Part shown: positions 25,303 to 33,229 of the stretch, piece by piece
How the letters are laid out: every line of letters starts with the position of its first letter
Position numbering within the stretch: the stretch's first letter is position 1
NCBI RefSeq assembly: GCF_004216915.1
Contig: NZ_SGXD01000001.1
Coordinates: 248,001 to 312,000, forward strand
Direction of reading: 5' to 3'
Length of the DNA stretch: 64,000 bases
Origin: Motilibacter rhizosphaerae
GTDB lineage: Bacteria > Actinomycetota > Actinomycetes > Motilibacterales > Motilibacteraceae
Translations under genes and position numbers: made by a program
Notes under the pieces: model-generated
Told to the model about the DNA's origin: nothing
Database searches by the model: none
What the model saw: the letters and a program-made list of their open reading frames with translations, nothing else

Positions 25303-25812
25303 ATGAGCGACGCCCGCGTGCCGACGTACCACCTGGCCCAGGTCAACATCGGGCGCACGCTTGCCCCGCTCACCTCCGAGCAGCTCGCGGGGTTCGTGGA
25401 GCTGCTCGAGCCGGTCAACGCGCTCGCCGACGCGTCCCCGGGGTTCGTCTGGCGGCTGCAGGGCGAGGCGGGCGACGCGACGGAGTTCAAGCTCCGCGGC
25501 GACGAGCTGCTCATCGTCAACATGAGCGTGTGGGAGTCGCTGGACGAGCTCGGCGACTTCGTCTTCCGCACCATGCACGCCGAGGTGATGCGCCGGCGGC
25601 GCGAGTGGTTCGAGCGGCTGCGCGAGGTCTACACCTGCCTGTGGTGGGTGCCCGAGGGGCACGTGCCGACGGTCGCGGAGGCCGAGGAGCGGCTCGCCGA
25701 GCTGGCCGCGGACGGCCCGTCTCCGGTCGCCTTCACGTTCCAGCGGCCGTTCCCCGCACCGGGGGTCGCTCTGCCAGCGCAGCGCTCCGACGACTGGCTC
25801 TGCCTGGTCTGA
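25303..25812 (+). CDS. DUF3291 family protein
   Basis: A 169-residue soluble protein of the DUF3291 family, related to ABM-type (ferredoxin-like) monooxygenase folds. Family features are HLAQVNIGRTLAPL at the N-terminus, PGFVWRLQGEAGDA, NMSVWESLDELGDFVF, and MRRRREWFERLREVYTCLWWVPEGH. The chemical function is unknown. The end is Trp-rich (SDDWLCLV). It is followed after 25 nt by the PPOX gene on the same strand, which suggests a two-gene unit. No catalytic residue can be assigned from sequence. Confidence 0.85.
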   Translation: MSDARVPTYHLAQVNIGRTLAPLTSEQLAGFVELLEPVNALADASPGFVWRLQGEAGDATEFKLRGDELLIVNMSVWESLDELGDFVFRTMHAEVMRRRREWFERLREVYTCLWWVPEGHVPTVAEAEERLAELAADGPSPVAFTFQRPFPAPGVALPAQRSDDWLCLV

Positions 25813-25837
25813 GGGCTCGACCACCGAGGAGGGGCGC

Positions 25838-26467
25838 GTGGACCGCAGCGGCTGGCAGGGCGTGCGCGACGAGGCCGAGCTCCGCGCCGTCGTCGGTGAG
25901 CCGGTCCCCCGCGTGGCGGAGAAGGTCCGGCGCTCGCTGCACCCGATCGACAGGGCGTGGCTGGCCGCCTCCCCGCTGTGCCTGCTCGCCACGACCGCGG
26001 CCGACGGCTCGGTCGACGTGAGCCCCAAGGGCGACCCGCCGGGCGTCGCGCACGTGCTGGACGAGCGGACCCTCGTGCTGCCCGACCGGCCCGGCAACAA
26101 GCGGGTCGACGGCTTCCGCAACGTCCTGCAGGACCCGAACGTGGGCATGATCTTCGTCATCCCCGGCCGCGGTGACTCGCTGCGCGTCAACGGCCGCGCG
26201 GAGCTCCTCCGCGACGCGCCGTTCTTCGACGACCTCGTCGTGCGCGGCAACCGCCCGGCGCTCGCCCTCGTCGTCCACGTGGACGAGGTGTTCTACCACT
26301 GCTCCAAGGCCTTCCTGCGGTCCCGTACGTGGGAGCCCGGGTCCTGGCAGCCGGGAGCGGCACCGAGCAGACCCGTCATCGCGAAGGCGCTGGAGCGGCC
26401 CGACACCCCGCTCGCCGAGCTCGAGGCCTACTACGGCCCGACCTACGCCGACCGGCTGTACGGGTGA
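25838..26467 (+). CDS. Pyridoxamine 5'-phosphate oxidase-family flavoprotein
   Basis: A 209-residue PPOX-like split-barrel protein that probably binds FMN or F420. Recognisable blocks are IDRAWLAASPLCLLATTAADGSVDVSPKGDPPG, LPDRPGNKRVDGFRNVLQDPNVGMIFVIPGRGDSLRVNGRA, VHVDEVFYHCSKAFLRS and the C-terminal LAELEAYYGPTYADRLYG, given here in pieces of the conserved order. The run DRPGNKR with nearby NV is the flavin-phosphate region of the MSMEG_1061-type subfamily. The GTG start at 25838 has GAGGAGG about 6 nt upstream. No cognate substrate is evident. Confidence 0.86.
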   Translation: MDRSGWQGVRDEAELRAVVGEPVPRVAEKVRRSLHPIDRAWLAASPLCLLATTAADGSVDVSPKGDPPGVAHVLDERTLVLPDRPGNKRVDGFRNVLQDPNVGMIFVIPGRGDSLRVNGRAELLRDAPFFDDLVVRGNRPALALVVHVDEVFYHCSKAFLRSRTWEPGSWQPGAAPSRPVIAKALERPDTPLAELEAYYGPTYADRLYG

Positions 26468-26537
26468 GCGCGGGGTAGTCGATCACGCAACAGGGGCACC
26501 CTCCGGTCCTGACGCCACGACTCCCGGAGGAGACCGC

Positions 26538-27401
26538 ATGAGCGGCCTGCTGCACGACCGCCTGACGAAGGGCGACCGCCTCGAGGTACTGCGCGGGCCT
26601 GGTACGCGGGGCTTCCCCCTCGTCCGCCACCGCGACACCTCGCCGCTGCTGCACCGCCACGCCTGGGTGGTCGCGCTCGCCGCCGGGGCGCTGCTCTACC
26701 TCATCGTCGAGCGCGCCCTCGTCGACACCGGCAACGTCAACTTCGTCCCGTCGCTGATCCTGCTCGGCGCGCTCGTCGTGCCCGTCGCGTTCGTGACCTT
26801 CGTGCACGGCCGGTCCGCGACGTGGTCGGTGTCGCTGCCGGTCCTGCTGGTGGCCGCGGTGTTCGGCGGGGTCGTGGGGACGGTCACGGCCGGCCTGTTC
26901 GAGTACGACACGGTCCGCAAGCTCGGCGTCCTGCCGACGCTCGGCATCGGGCTCATCGAGGAGTCCGCGAAGCTCGTGGTGCCGCTGCTGCTGCTCATGC
27001 TCGGCACGCGCATCGCCGGCCGCAGCAACGGGCTGATGGTCGGGGTCACGGTCGGCATGGCGTTCGCCGCGCTCGAGACCATGGGCTACGCCTTCACCGC
27101 GCTGCTCCAGACGCAGGGCGACCTCGGGGCGGTCGACCAGGTCCTGCTCCTCCGCGGCCTGCTCTCGCCGGCGGGGCACGCAGCATGGACGGGCCTCGCC
27201 TGTGCCGCGCTCTACCGGCGTCCCGTCGAGCCGCGCTACTCGCTGTGGCGGTTCGTCGCCACCTTCGCGCTCGTCGTCGTCCTGCACGGCCTGTGGGACA
27301 GCAGGTCCGACTGGTGGTGGTACCTCGGCGTCGGCGCCGTCAGCCTCGGCCTGCTGGCGCTCGAGGCCCGGCGCGGGCTGCGCGAGCCGGCGCGTACCTG
27401 A
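26538..27401 (+). CDS. PrsW-family intramembrane metalloprotease
   Basis: A 287-residue membrane protein with about eight helices. The PrsW/CPBP-like catalytic pattern is visible: GLIEESAKLVVPL (paired Glu), FAALETMGYAF (Glu-Thr) and VVLHGLWD (His near the C-terminus). Known PrsW cleaves an anti-sigma factor within the membrane, but no sigma/anti-sigma pair is adjacent here. The ATG at 26538 has GGAGGA 6 nt upstream. The gene is preceded by 70 nt without coding and followed by an ABC exporter operon with a 48-nt gap. The substrate is unknown. Confidence 0.87.
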   Translation: MSGLLHDRLTKGDRLEVLRGPGTRGFPLVRHRDTSPLLHRHAWVVALAAGALLYLIVERALVDTGNVNFVPSLILLGALVVPVAFVTFVHGRSATWSVSLPVLLVAAVFGGVVGTVTAGLFEYDTVRKLGVLPTLGIGLIEESAKLVVPLLLLMLGTRIAGRSNGLMVGVTVGMAFAALETMGYAFTALLQTQGDLGAVDQVLLLRGLLSPAGHAAWTGLACAALYRRPVEPRYSLWRFVATFALVVVLHGLWDSRSDWWWYLGVGAVSLGLLALEARRGLREPART

Positions 27402-27449
27402 CGGAACGCGCTTGCCGTCACGGGACTCCTCCGCGTTGGATGGCGTCCC

Positions 27450-28478
27450 GTGGCGCTGATCGAGGTACGCGACCTCACGAAGGAGTTCGTCCGGCCCAAG
27501 CGGGTCGAGGGGCGCTTCGGCACGCTGCGCACCCTGGTCACGCGCGAAGTCGTGCGCACGAGCGCTGTCTCCGGGGTGAGCTTCGACGTCGACGAGGGCG
27601 AGGTCGTGGGCTACCTCGGGCCCAACGGCGCCGGCAAGTCGACGACCATCAAGCTGCTGACCGGGATCCTCACTCCCACCTCCGGGACGGTCGCGGTGCA
27701 CGGTCCCCTCGGGACCGTCGTGCCGTGGCGCGACCGGGAGCGCAACGCGCGCCAGGTCGGCGTGGTCTTCGGGCAGCGCTCGCAGCTCTGGTGGGACCTG
27801 CCGCTCGTGGAGTCGCTCCGGCTGGTGGCCGCGCTCTACGACGTGCCGGACGAGCGCTACCGCCGCAACCGCGACCGGCTGGTCGACCTGCTCGACATGG
27901 GCTCGTTCCTCGACACCCCGGTGCGACAGCTCTCCCTGGGGCAGCGCATGCGCGGCGACCTGGCGGCGGCGCTGCTCTACGAGCCGCCGATCCTCTACCT
28001 CGACGAGCCGACGGTCGGACTCGACGTGCTGGCGAAGCAGACTGTGCGGCAGTTCGTGGCCGAGGCCAACGAGATCTCGCGCACCACCGTGATGCTCACG
28101 ACCCACGACCTCGAGGACGTCGAGCGGCTCTGCCGGCGGATCGTGCTCATCGACCGGGGCACGGTGCTCTACGACGGCAGCGTGGACGGCCTGATCGCGA
28201 GGTACGCGCCCTTCCGCGAGGTGCTCGTCACGCCCGACACCTCGTCCGCCAAGGCCGCGCTGCCCGGTGAGGTCTGGGAGCTCGGGGGTGCGGTCGGGAC
28301 CCGCGACGGGGATGCCTGGCGCTTCCGCATCGGCCGGGACGAACCGGTTCACGCGCTCATCACGGCGGTCACCGCCGCGTACCCGGTGCGGGACGTGCGC
28401 GTCGTCGACGCGAGCCTCGAGACCGTCATGACCGAGCTGTACGCGGAGCGCCGGGTCCCCTCCGAGGTCGCGACGTGA
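27450..28478 (+). CDS. ABC-2 exporter ATP-binding protein
   Basis: Cytosolic ATPase of 342 residues with Walker A GPNGAGKST, Q-loop region GVVFGQRSQLWWDLP, signature LSLGQRMRGDLAAALLY, Walker B ILYLDEPTVGLD and switch His in LTTHDLEDVE. Residues 1-40 form a longer-than-usual N-terminus including KRVEGRFGTLRTL, and the C-terminal 90 residues are the regulatory extension found in NatA/DrrA-like ATPases. QLWWDLP is characteristic of the subgroup that partners with two DUF990-type permeases, which are exactly the next two genes. The GTG start at 27450 follows a weak ribosome site. The end overlaps the permease start by 4 nt (GTGA). Confidence 0.92.
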   Translation: MALIEVRDLTKEFVRPKRVEGRFGTLRTLVTREVVRTSAVSGVSFDVDEGEVVGYLGPNGAGKSTTIKLLTGILTPTSGTVAVHGPLGTVVPWRDRERNARQVGVVFGQRSQLWWDLPLVESLRLVAALYDVPDERYRRNRDRLVDLLDMGSFLDTPVRQLSLGQRMRGDLAAALLYEPPILYLDEPTVGLDVLAKQTVRQFVAEANEISRTTVMLTTHDLEDVERLCRRIVLIDRGTVLYDGSVDGLIARYAPFREVLVTPDTSSAKAALPGEVWELGGAVGTRDGDAWRFRIGRDEPVHALITAVTAAYPVRDVRVVDASLETVMTELYAERRVPSEVAT

Positions 28479-29266
28479 GCGGCTACCTCGCCATGGTGCG
28501 CATCGGCGCGAAGCTCCTGCTGCAGTACCGCGTGATGGTCTTCGTCATGGTCGGGCTGTCACTCGTGCAGGTCCTCGTGCTGACCCGCGTGTGGCACGCG
28601 GTCTACAGCGGGCGCGCCGAGGTGGGCGGACTCCCGCTGCGCGAGACGATCGTCTACCTGACGCTGACGAACCTGCAGGCGGGGCTGCTCATGCCGTCGT
28701 CGGTGGACTTCCTCATCGGCCTGCGGATCCGTACGGGCCACGTCGTCTTCGACGTCTCCCGGCCCTACGGCTACGTCGGGCAGATGGTCGCGATGTCCGG
28801 GGGCCGCCAGCTCGCGGTCCTCGCCTTCATGCTGCTCGGCGCCCCTCTCGGCTTCTGGATCGGCGGGATCTCCGCCCCGCACTCCGCGGGGGCAGCTGTC
28901 GCGTACGCCGTGGCGCTCGCCGTCGCCTGGGCGATCTACGCGCAGGTCAGCGTCCTCGTCGGGCTCAGCGCCTTCTGGTTGACCGAAGCGCAGGGGATGG
29001 GCGTGATCGCGCACCTCGTCGGGACGTTCCTCGCCGGAACCGCTGTGCCGCTGGTGTTCTTCCCCGGGTGGCTGCGTGCCGTCGCGCACGCCTCGCCGTT
29101 CCCGTTCCTCGGCTACGTGCCGGCGTCGATCTACCTCGGGCGCATCTCGGGCCCCGCAGTGCTGGGCAACCTCGTGCTGGGCGCGGTCTGGGTCGCGGTC
29201 CTCGCCGGGATCCTCGCGCTCGCGTGGCGCCGGACGTTCTCCCGGGTGGTGTCGCAGGGTGGCTGA
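28475..29266 (+). CDS. ABC-2 exporter permease 1
   Basis: A 263-residue membrane protein with about six helices (positions about 15-35, 55-75, 105-125, 140-160, 170-195, 230-250). The GTG start at 28475 overlaps the ATPase stop. The sequence LRIRTGHVVFDVSRPYGY between helices 2 and 3 is the conserved coupling segment seen in ABC-2 permeases of the DUF990 group. VPLVFFPGWLRAVAHASPFPFLGYVPASIYLG near the C-terminus is the other hallmark, shared in part with the next gene. Works with permease 2 as a heterodimer. The substrate is unknown. Confidence 0.9.
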   Translation: MSGYLAMVRIGAKLLLQYRVMVFVMVGLSLVQVLVLTRVWHAVYSGRAEVGGLPLRETIVYLTLTNLQAGLLMPSSVDFLIGLRIRTGHVVFDVSRPYGYVGQMVAMSGGRQLAVLAFMLLGAPLGFWIGGISAPHSAGAAVAYAVALAVAWAIYAQVSVLVGLSAFWLTEAQGMGVIAHLVGTFLAGTAVPLVFFPGWLRAVAHASPFPFLGYVPASIYLGRISGPAVLGNLVLGAVWVAVLAGILALAWRRTFSRVVSQGG

Positions 29267-30101
29267 GGTCGCCGATCCCCCTGTCGGCAACCGCATCCGT
29301 CGCTGGCTCCGGCTCTACGTCGCCCTGCACGGCGCCTCCCTGCGTGGCGCACTGCAGTACCGCGCGAACACCTTCCTCATGATGCTCGTCGGGATCGTCT
29401 ACCAGGGCAGCGGTCTCGCGTCGCTGTGGGTCGTGCTGCACGCCTTCGACTCGCTCGGTGGTTGGACGATGTCGAGCGTCGCATTCCTCTACGGCATCAG
29501 GCTGCTCGCGCACGCGCTGTCGCTCGTCATCGTCGGTGGCAACGTCATGCTCGACGAGACTGTCCGCACGGGCGAGTTCGACCGCATCCTGCTGCGGCCG
29601 TGGAACCCGCTCATGCTGTCCATCACCTCCCGGCGCGGGCTCGAGTGGGTCGGCGACCTCTCCGTCGGCATCATCACGTTCGGTGCCGCTGCCGTCATCG
29701 CGCCGGTGGACTGGTCGTTGGTGCAGGCACTGTTCTGCGTGCTGGCGGTCGTCGGAGGCGCGTGCATCGAGGCCGCCTTCGGCGTGCTCGCGTCGTCGCT
29801 GGCCTTCCGCGTCGTCGACACGTGGGCCATCCGCTGGTTCGTCGACGACACGGTGACGACGCTCGCGACCTACCCGCAAGGGATCTTCAGCGCCGGAGCC
29901 CAGCGGGTGCTGACGTACGCCATCCCCGTGGCCTTCATCGCGTACCTGCCCTCGAGCGTGCTGCTGGACCGGGAAGGGCGGCTGGCGGTGCCGGCCACGC
30001 TCGCGTACCTCTCCCCGGTCGTGGGGGTCGGGCTCTTCGCGCTCGCGACCGCGGTGTGGCACCGCAGCGTGCGCTGGTACGCGAGCGCGGGCGGAGCCTG
30101 A
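29259..30101 (+). CDS. ABC-2 exporter permease 2
   Basis: A 280-residue membrane protein with about six helices, homologous in plan to the preceding permease. The GTG at 29259 overlaps the previous gene by 8 nt. The opening LRLYVALHGASLRGALQYRANTFLMMLVGIVY, here in part, is typical of the DUF990 family. The coupling loop is VRTGEFDRILLRPWNPLML and the end motif is IPVAFIAYLPSSVLLDRE. It closes the exporter unit begun at 27450. Its stop overlaps the DUF1992 gene by one base. The cargo cannot be guessed; homologous systems include daunorubicin-type and lipid exporters. Confidence 0.9.
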   Translation: MAEVADPPVGNRIRRWLRLYVALHGASLRGALQYRANTFLMMLVGIVYQGSGLASLWVVLHAFDSLGGWTMSSVAFLYGIRLLAHALSLVIVGGNVMLDETVRTGEFDRILLRPWNPLMLSITSRRGLEWVGDLSVGIITFGAAAVIAPVDWSLVQALFCVLAVVGGACIEAAFGVLASSLAFRVVDTWAIRWFVDDTVTTLATYPQGIFSAGAQRVLTYAIPVAFIAYLPSSVLLDREGRLAVPATLAYLSPVVGVGLFALATAVWHRSVRWYASAGGA

Positions 30102-30586
30102 TGGTGGAGGAGCGCCGCCTGACCCGCCGCGTCGTGGAGTCGCTGGTCGAGCAGCGCATCCGGGAAGCGCTGCAGCGCGGGGAGTTCGACGACCTGCCCG
30201 GGGCCGGCAAGCCCCTCGAGGGGCTCGACGGCCCGCACGACGACCTGTGGTGGGTGAAGCGGAAGATGCAGCGCGAGTGCCTCTCGCTGCTGCCGCCGGC
30301 GCTGGCGCTGCGCAGGGACGTCGAGGATGCGATGGCACAGGTGCCCGTCGCGCGTGACGAGGCGGAGGTGCGCCGCATCGTCGACGGCGTGAACGCGCGC
30401 ATCCGCGCCGCTCTCGCGACACCGCCGTCGGAGGGGCCGCCGGTGGACCTCGCGCCGTACGACGTGGAGCAGGTGCTCGCGCACTGGCGGTCTGCCGTTG
30501 AGGCAGGAGCCGGTCGTGCTGCTGTCGTCGACGACGTGGGAGTGGGACGTTCCCGTCGTACGCGGCACCGGGCCGCGCCGTCCTGA
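30101..30586 (+). CDS. DUF1992 (DnaJ-homologue subfamily C member 28-like) protein
   Basis: A 161-residue cytosolic protein. The DUF1992 core is clear: VESLVEQRIREALQRGEFDDLPGAGKPL at about residues 14-40 and VKRKMQRECLSLLPPALALRRDVE at about 51-75, the repeated helical block shared with DNAJC28 and bacterial YhdN-like proteins. The C-terminal part is less conserved and ends RSRRTRHRAAPS. No J-domain HPD is present. Molecular function is unknown. The ATG start overlaps the stop of the permease by one base, so it is cotranscribed with the exporter, but a functional link is not evident. Confidence 0.85.
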   Translation: MVEERRLTRRVVESLVEQRIREALQRGEFDDLPGAGKPLEGLDGPHDDLWWVKRKMQRECLSLLPPALALRRDVEDAMAQVPVARDEAEVRRIVDGVNARIRAALATPPSEGPPVDLAPYDVEQVLAHWRSAVEAGAGRAAVVDDVGVGRSRRTRHRAAPS

Positions 30587-30595
30587 GGACTCCCC

Positions 30596-31375
30596 ATGCA
30601 GCTCCCCCTCCGCGGTCGCCGGACCGCCCTCGCCGCTGGAGCAGTGGTGCTCGCCACGGCCTCCGTCGCCGGTGTGACGATCGCCCACGCGGACAGCGGC
30701 ACCACGACGTACGCCGCTTGCGTGGGGAACGGCAACGGCCGCGTCCGCATCGTCCCGCCCGGCACCACCTGCCTGCACTCCGAGTACGCGATCTCCTGGG
30801 GGGCGCAGGGTCCTGCGGGCCCGGCTGGTCCTTCCGGCGCTCCTGGTCCGTCGGGGGCTCCTGGTCCGGCGGGTCCGTCGGGTGCTCCTGGGCCGTCAGG
30901 GGCTCCCGGTCCGTCGGGCCCGGCCGGGCCCGCCGGTAGTGGCGTCCCGGCGGACATCGTCGCAGGGGACGCGGTCCTCCAGGGGATCAACGACGCCGAG
31001 GACTCGCCGACGACGCTCCTGTCGGTCAGCGAGCTGGGCACGGCGACGACGTCGGCCGGCAGTGGTGCGACCGCGCACCGGGTCACGGTCTCCAACCTCA
31101 CGCTCACCAAGCGCATCGACACGAGCAGCCCCAAGCTCTTCTCCGACCTGGTGAGCGGGCACAACGTGCCGACCGCGACGATCAACGTGTACGCGGTGGA
31201 TGGCACCCCCGCACTGCGCTACGACCTGCGCGACGTCCAGGTGATGCAGGACTCGGTCACCTCGGACAAGACGGGGAAGGGCGTGGAGACAGTGGCGCTC
31301 GCCTTCCGCATCGTGAAGGAGACGGTGGGCGACGTGAGCGTGGAGTACGACGCGCGGAGCGGCGGGGTTGGCTGA
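30596..31375 (+). CDS. Secreted collagen-like protein with Hcp-like beta-barrel domain
   Basis: A 259-residue exported protein. A signal peptide (1-32, cleavage after AHA) leads to a small N-terminal module (39-70) with CVGNGNGRVRIVPPGTTC and YAISWG, a cap commonly placed before collagen in actinomycete proteins. Fourteen Gly-X-Y triplets follow (G72-G114, mostly GPS/GAP/GPA). A C-terminal domain (about 118-250) resembles T6SS tube protein Hcp: LTLTKRIDTSSPKLF, ATINVYAVDGTP and VETVALAFRIVKE. Actinomycetes lack T6SS, so the Hcp fold here is probably structural. The gene starts 9 nt after DUF1992 (ATG at 30596). The 3' end overlaps a 45-bp direct repeat. Surface adhesion or matrix roles are inference. 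Confidence 0.8.
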   Translation: MQLPLRGRRTALAAGAVVLATASVAGVTIAHADSGTTTYAACVGNGNGRVRIVPPGTTCLHSEYAISWGAQGPAGPAGPSGAPGPSGAPGPAGPSGAPGPSGAPGPSGPAGPAGSGVPADIVAGDAVLQGINDAEDSPTTLLSVSELGTATTSAGSGATAHRVTVSNLTLTKRIDTSSPKLFSDLVSGHNVPTATINVYAVDGTPALRYDLRDVQVMQDSVTSDKTGKGVETVALAFRIVKETVGDVSVEYDARSGGVG

Positions 31376-31460
31376 CCCTCCTCGCTGCGGCGGCTCACGC
31401 CGCGGACGGCACGCAGCGGCGGGGTCGGCTCACCCTGCACGCCGCGGCGGCCCACGCCGC
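31359..31460. repeat. Two degenerate 45-bp direct repeats, 57 nt apart
   Basis: GCGGCGGGGTTGGCTGACCC... at 31359-31403 and GCGGCGGGGTCGGCTCACCC... at 31416-31460 are near-identical, each ending in CACGCCGC. The first copy covers the last codons and stop of the collagen-Hcp gene. Both copies contain self-complementary CGGCGG/CCGCCG-type bases and may serve as terminators before the convergent HNH gene. Confidence 0.7.
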
Positions 31461-31500
31461 TGTCCCGGTGGGGCCTGCCTGGGCACGGCTCTGCCGACCA

Positions 31501-32778
31501 TCACCAGATGGGGGTGGTGCTGCCGGGGTCGCGGTCGATCGTGTGGCACGCCTTGATGGGTGGCCGGTCGTCGGGTGGTCTCAGCCGGAAGAGGCCGGGT
31601 CGGTCGGGGTCGGGTTCGACGGTCCAGCCGTCCTCATGGGCCAGATGGTGGTGCCGCTTGCAGAACAACGCATAGCTGCCGACGTCGGAGAGCCCGCCCT
31701 TCGACCACGGGATCACGTGGTGGGCTTCGAGGCGGACCCGGTCGCAGCCGGGGACGATGCACCCACCGTCCCTCGCCTTGAGCGCTCTCAGCTGCGCGTT
31801 CGTCGCGAAGCGCTTGGCGCGGCCCTCGGCGAGCGGGACACCGAGCTCGCTGGTGAGCAGCGGGGTGATGACCGCGTCGCAGGTGAGCAGCTCCAGGGCC
31901 TGCGGACCCAGCGATCGCGTGAGGACCGACGCGAGCGGCGAGCGGGCAGCCCATGCGGGGTCGTCGCCGCGGAGCATGGCGATGTCGGCGACGAGGGTGA
32001 GCCGCGGGCGGGAGCCGTTGATCTCCGGCACGGTGTCGAGGTCCGCGACCAGGCCGATCGCGTCAGCGAGGGCGTCGTGCCGGCGCTGCGCCGCGGTGCG
32101 GTCGTCGGGAGCACCGTCGATCCCCGGCACCGGCGTAGCGAGGCCGGTGAGGACCTGCTCGAGCAGGTCCCCGAGCTCCGGGGCCAGCAGGCCCGTCACG
32201 TGCCGCCACCCGTCCAGGCTCGTCGTCGTGGTGAACGAGCGTTGCGCGAGGCGGCGCTGCTCCCGCTCCGCCGCGGACTCCCCCACCCCGGCGGCCTCGG
32301 CCGCTGCTTGGACGAGGCGGGTGAGGTCGTCGGGGGTGTTGTCCCGGGCGAAGTCCACGAGTGTCTTCTCCAGGCGCGGCAGCTCGGCCGGGGTGTCCTG
32401 CAGGTAGCCGACCACGGGCGCGATCCGGCGCACGTGCTGCCACGACACCTCGCCGTCCTGCAGCGCTGATGCCGCGAGTGGGAGCGAGCGGAGGGCGCGG
32501 GCGACGCGTACCCGCGCTCGGGCATCGGCCTCCGAGTCCCGGGTGTGGTGCCGCAGCCACGACGCCGCCGTCACCGCGAAGTCCGCGCGGTACGCCTGCC
32601 GAGAGTCGAACGCTTCCAGCACTCTCGCGTCCGCCGCGTCGAGCACCGACCTGGTCGCGTGCAGCTCCTTCAGCAGCGGCCCCAGCTCCGCCGCGGGCAC
32701 CTCCGCAAGGTCGAGCGCAGCGAGCTCGGTGAGGCAGGCACGGGCCCGGTCCACCAACTCCCTGCTGCTCGAACACAT
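31501..32778 (-). CDS. DUF222/HNH endonuclease domain protein (13E12 repeat type)
   Basis: A 425-residue protein of the 13E12/REP family, abundant in actinomycete genomes. The N-terminal DUF222 domain (about 10-320) shows SRQAYRADFAVTAASWLRHH, RVRVARALRSLP and DLDTVPEINGSRPRLTLV, in pieces. The C-terminal HNH nuclease (about 330-390) has LRALKARDGGCIVPGCDRV, LEAHHVIPWSKGG, and LFCKRHHHLAHEDGW, with HH as the metal/catalytic site. These genes are multicopy and of unknown role, possibly derived from mobile elements. The ATG at 32778 overlooks a 451-nt gap containing a repeat-bounded element. Confidence 0.9.
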   Translation of the reverse strand: MCSSSRELVDRARACLTELAALDLAEVPAAELGPLLKELHATRSVLDAADARVLEAFDSRQAYRADFAVTAASWLRHHTRDSEADARARVRVARALRSLPLAASALQDGEVSWQHVRRIAPVVGYLQDTPAELPRLEKTLVDFARDNTPDDLTRLVQAAAEAAGVGESAAEREQRRLAQRSFTTTTSLDGWRHVTGLLAPELGDLLEQVLTGLATPVPGIDGAPDDRTAAQRRHDALADAIGLVADLDTVPEINGSRPRLTLVADIAMLRGDDPAWAARSPLASVLTRSLGPQALELLTCDAVITPLLTSELGVPLAEGRAKRFATNAQLRALKARDGGCIVPGCDRVRLEAHHVIPWSKGGLSDVGSYALFCKRHHHLAHEDGWTVEPDPDRPGLFRLRPPDDRPPIKACHTIDRDPGSTTPIW

Positions 32779-32885
32779 GTTCGAAGTCTATCCGAGGGGA
32801 GTTCGCGGGAAAAGAGGAGAGTGCTGCTGTGCAGGAGAATCGGCAGAGTGGGACGCTCGAGGAGTGGCGCGTCGAGTCCCCTCCT

Positions 32886-32908
32886 CCCCGTGATCATGCA
32901 CGTCTTGG
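32886..32908 (+). repeat. GTGATCATGCA repeat, left arm of 230-bp element
   Basis: CCCCGTGATCATGCACGTCTTGG, a perfect reverse complement of 33093-33115. This is the forward form of the dispersed palindromic repeat. Confidence 0.85.
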
Positions 32909-33092
32909 TGGAACGGCATGGCCGCGGTGCAGTCGACGGGGCGCACCTCTCGTCACTGCCGTCTCCCGCATCTCGCGGCAGCTTGCTCCCGTGATCGAGC
33001 AGGGCGTCGATCGGCTCCAGCGGGGATCGCACTGGCCGATCGCTCGGCGGGCTGGCTCGTACGGGCCACAAGGAACGCACCAGGCTCCACCC

Positions 33093-33115
33093 CCAAGACG
33101 TGCATGATCACGGGG
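33093..33115 (-). repeat. GTGATCATGCA repeat, right arm of 230-bp element
   Basis: Perfect 23-bp reverse complement of 32886-32908. It lies 115 nt before the oxidoreductase start. Confidence 0.85.
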
Positions 33116-33229
33116 AAGGGGTTCCTGCACCCCTCGGCCGCGGGCTCTCATGTCGGCTCAGCCGGGCGGGATGACGGCGGCTCGTGGGAGCGTTCACGTC
33201 GGGGCGTCCGGAGCACCTGACGACGACGC

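Larger units (their letters stand above)
32779..33229. other. 451-nt gene-free gap holding a repeat-bounded 230-bp element
   Basis: No coding sequence of convincing composition is present. The gap lies between the divergent HNH and oxidoreductase genes. It contains perfect 23-bp inverted repeats at 32886-32908 and 33093-33115 (the GTGATCATGCA repeat) enclosing about 184 bp with no open frame I would call. Confidence 0.7.

Noticed and set aside
31501-32778. Mobile element or homing endonuclease call for the DUF222-HNH gene
   Set aside because: The family is multicopy and may be selfish in origin, but no terminal repeats, intron or intein boundaries are visible here.
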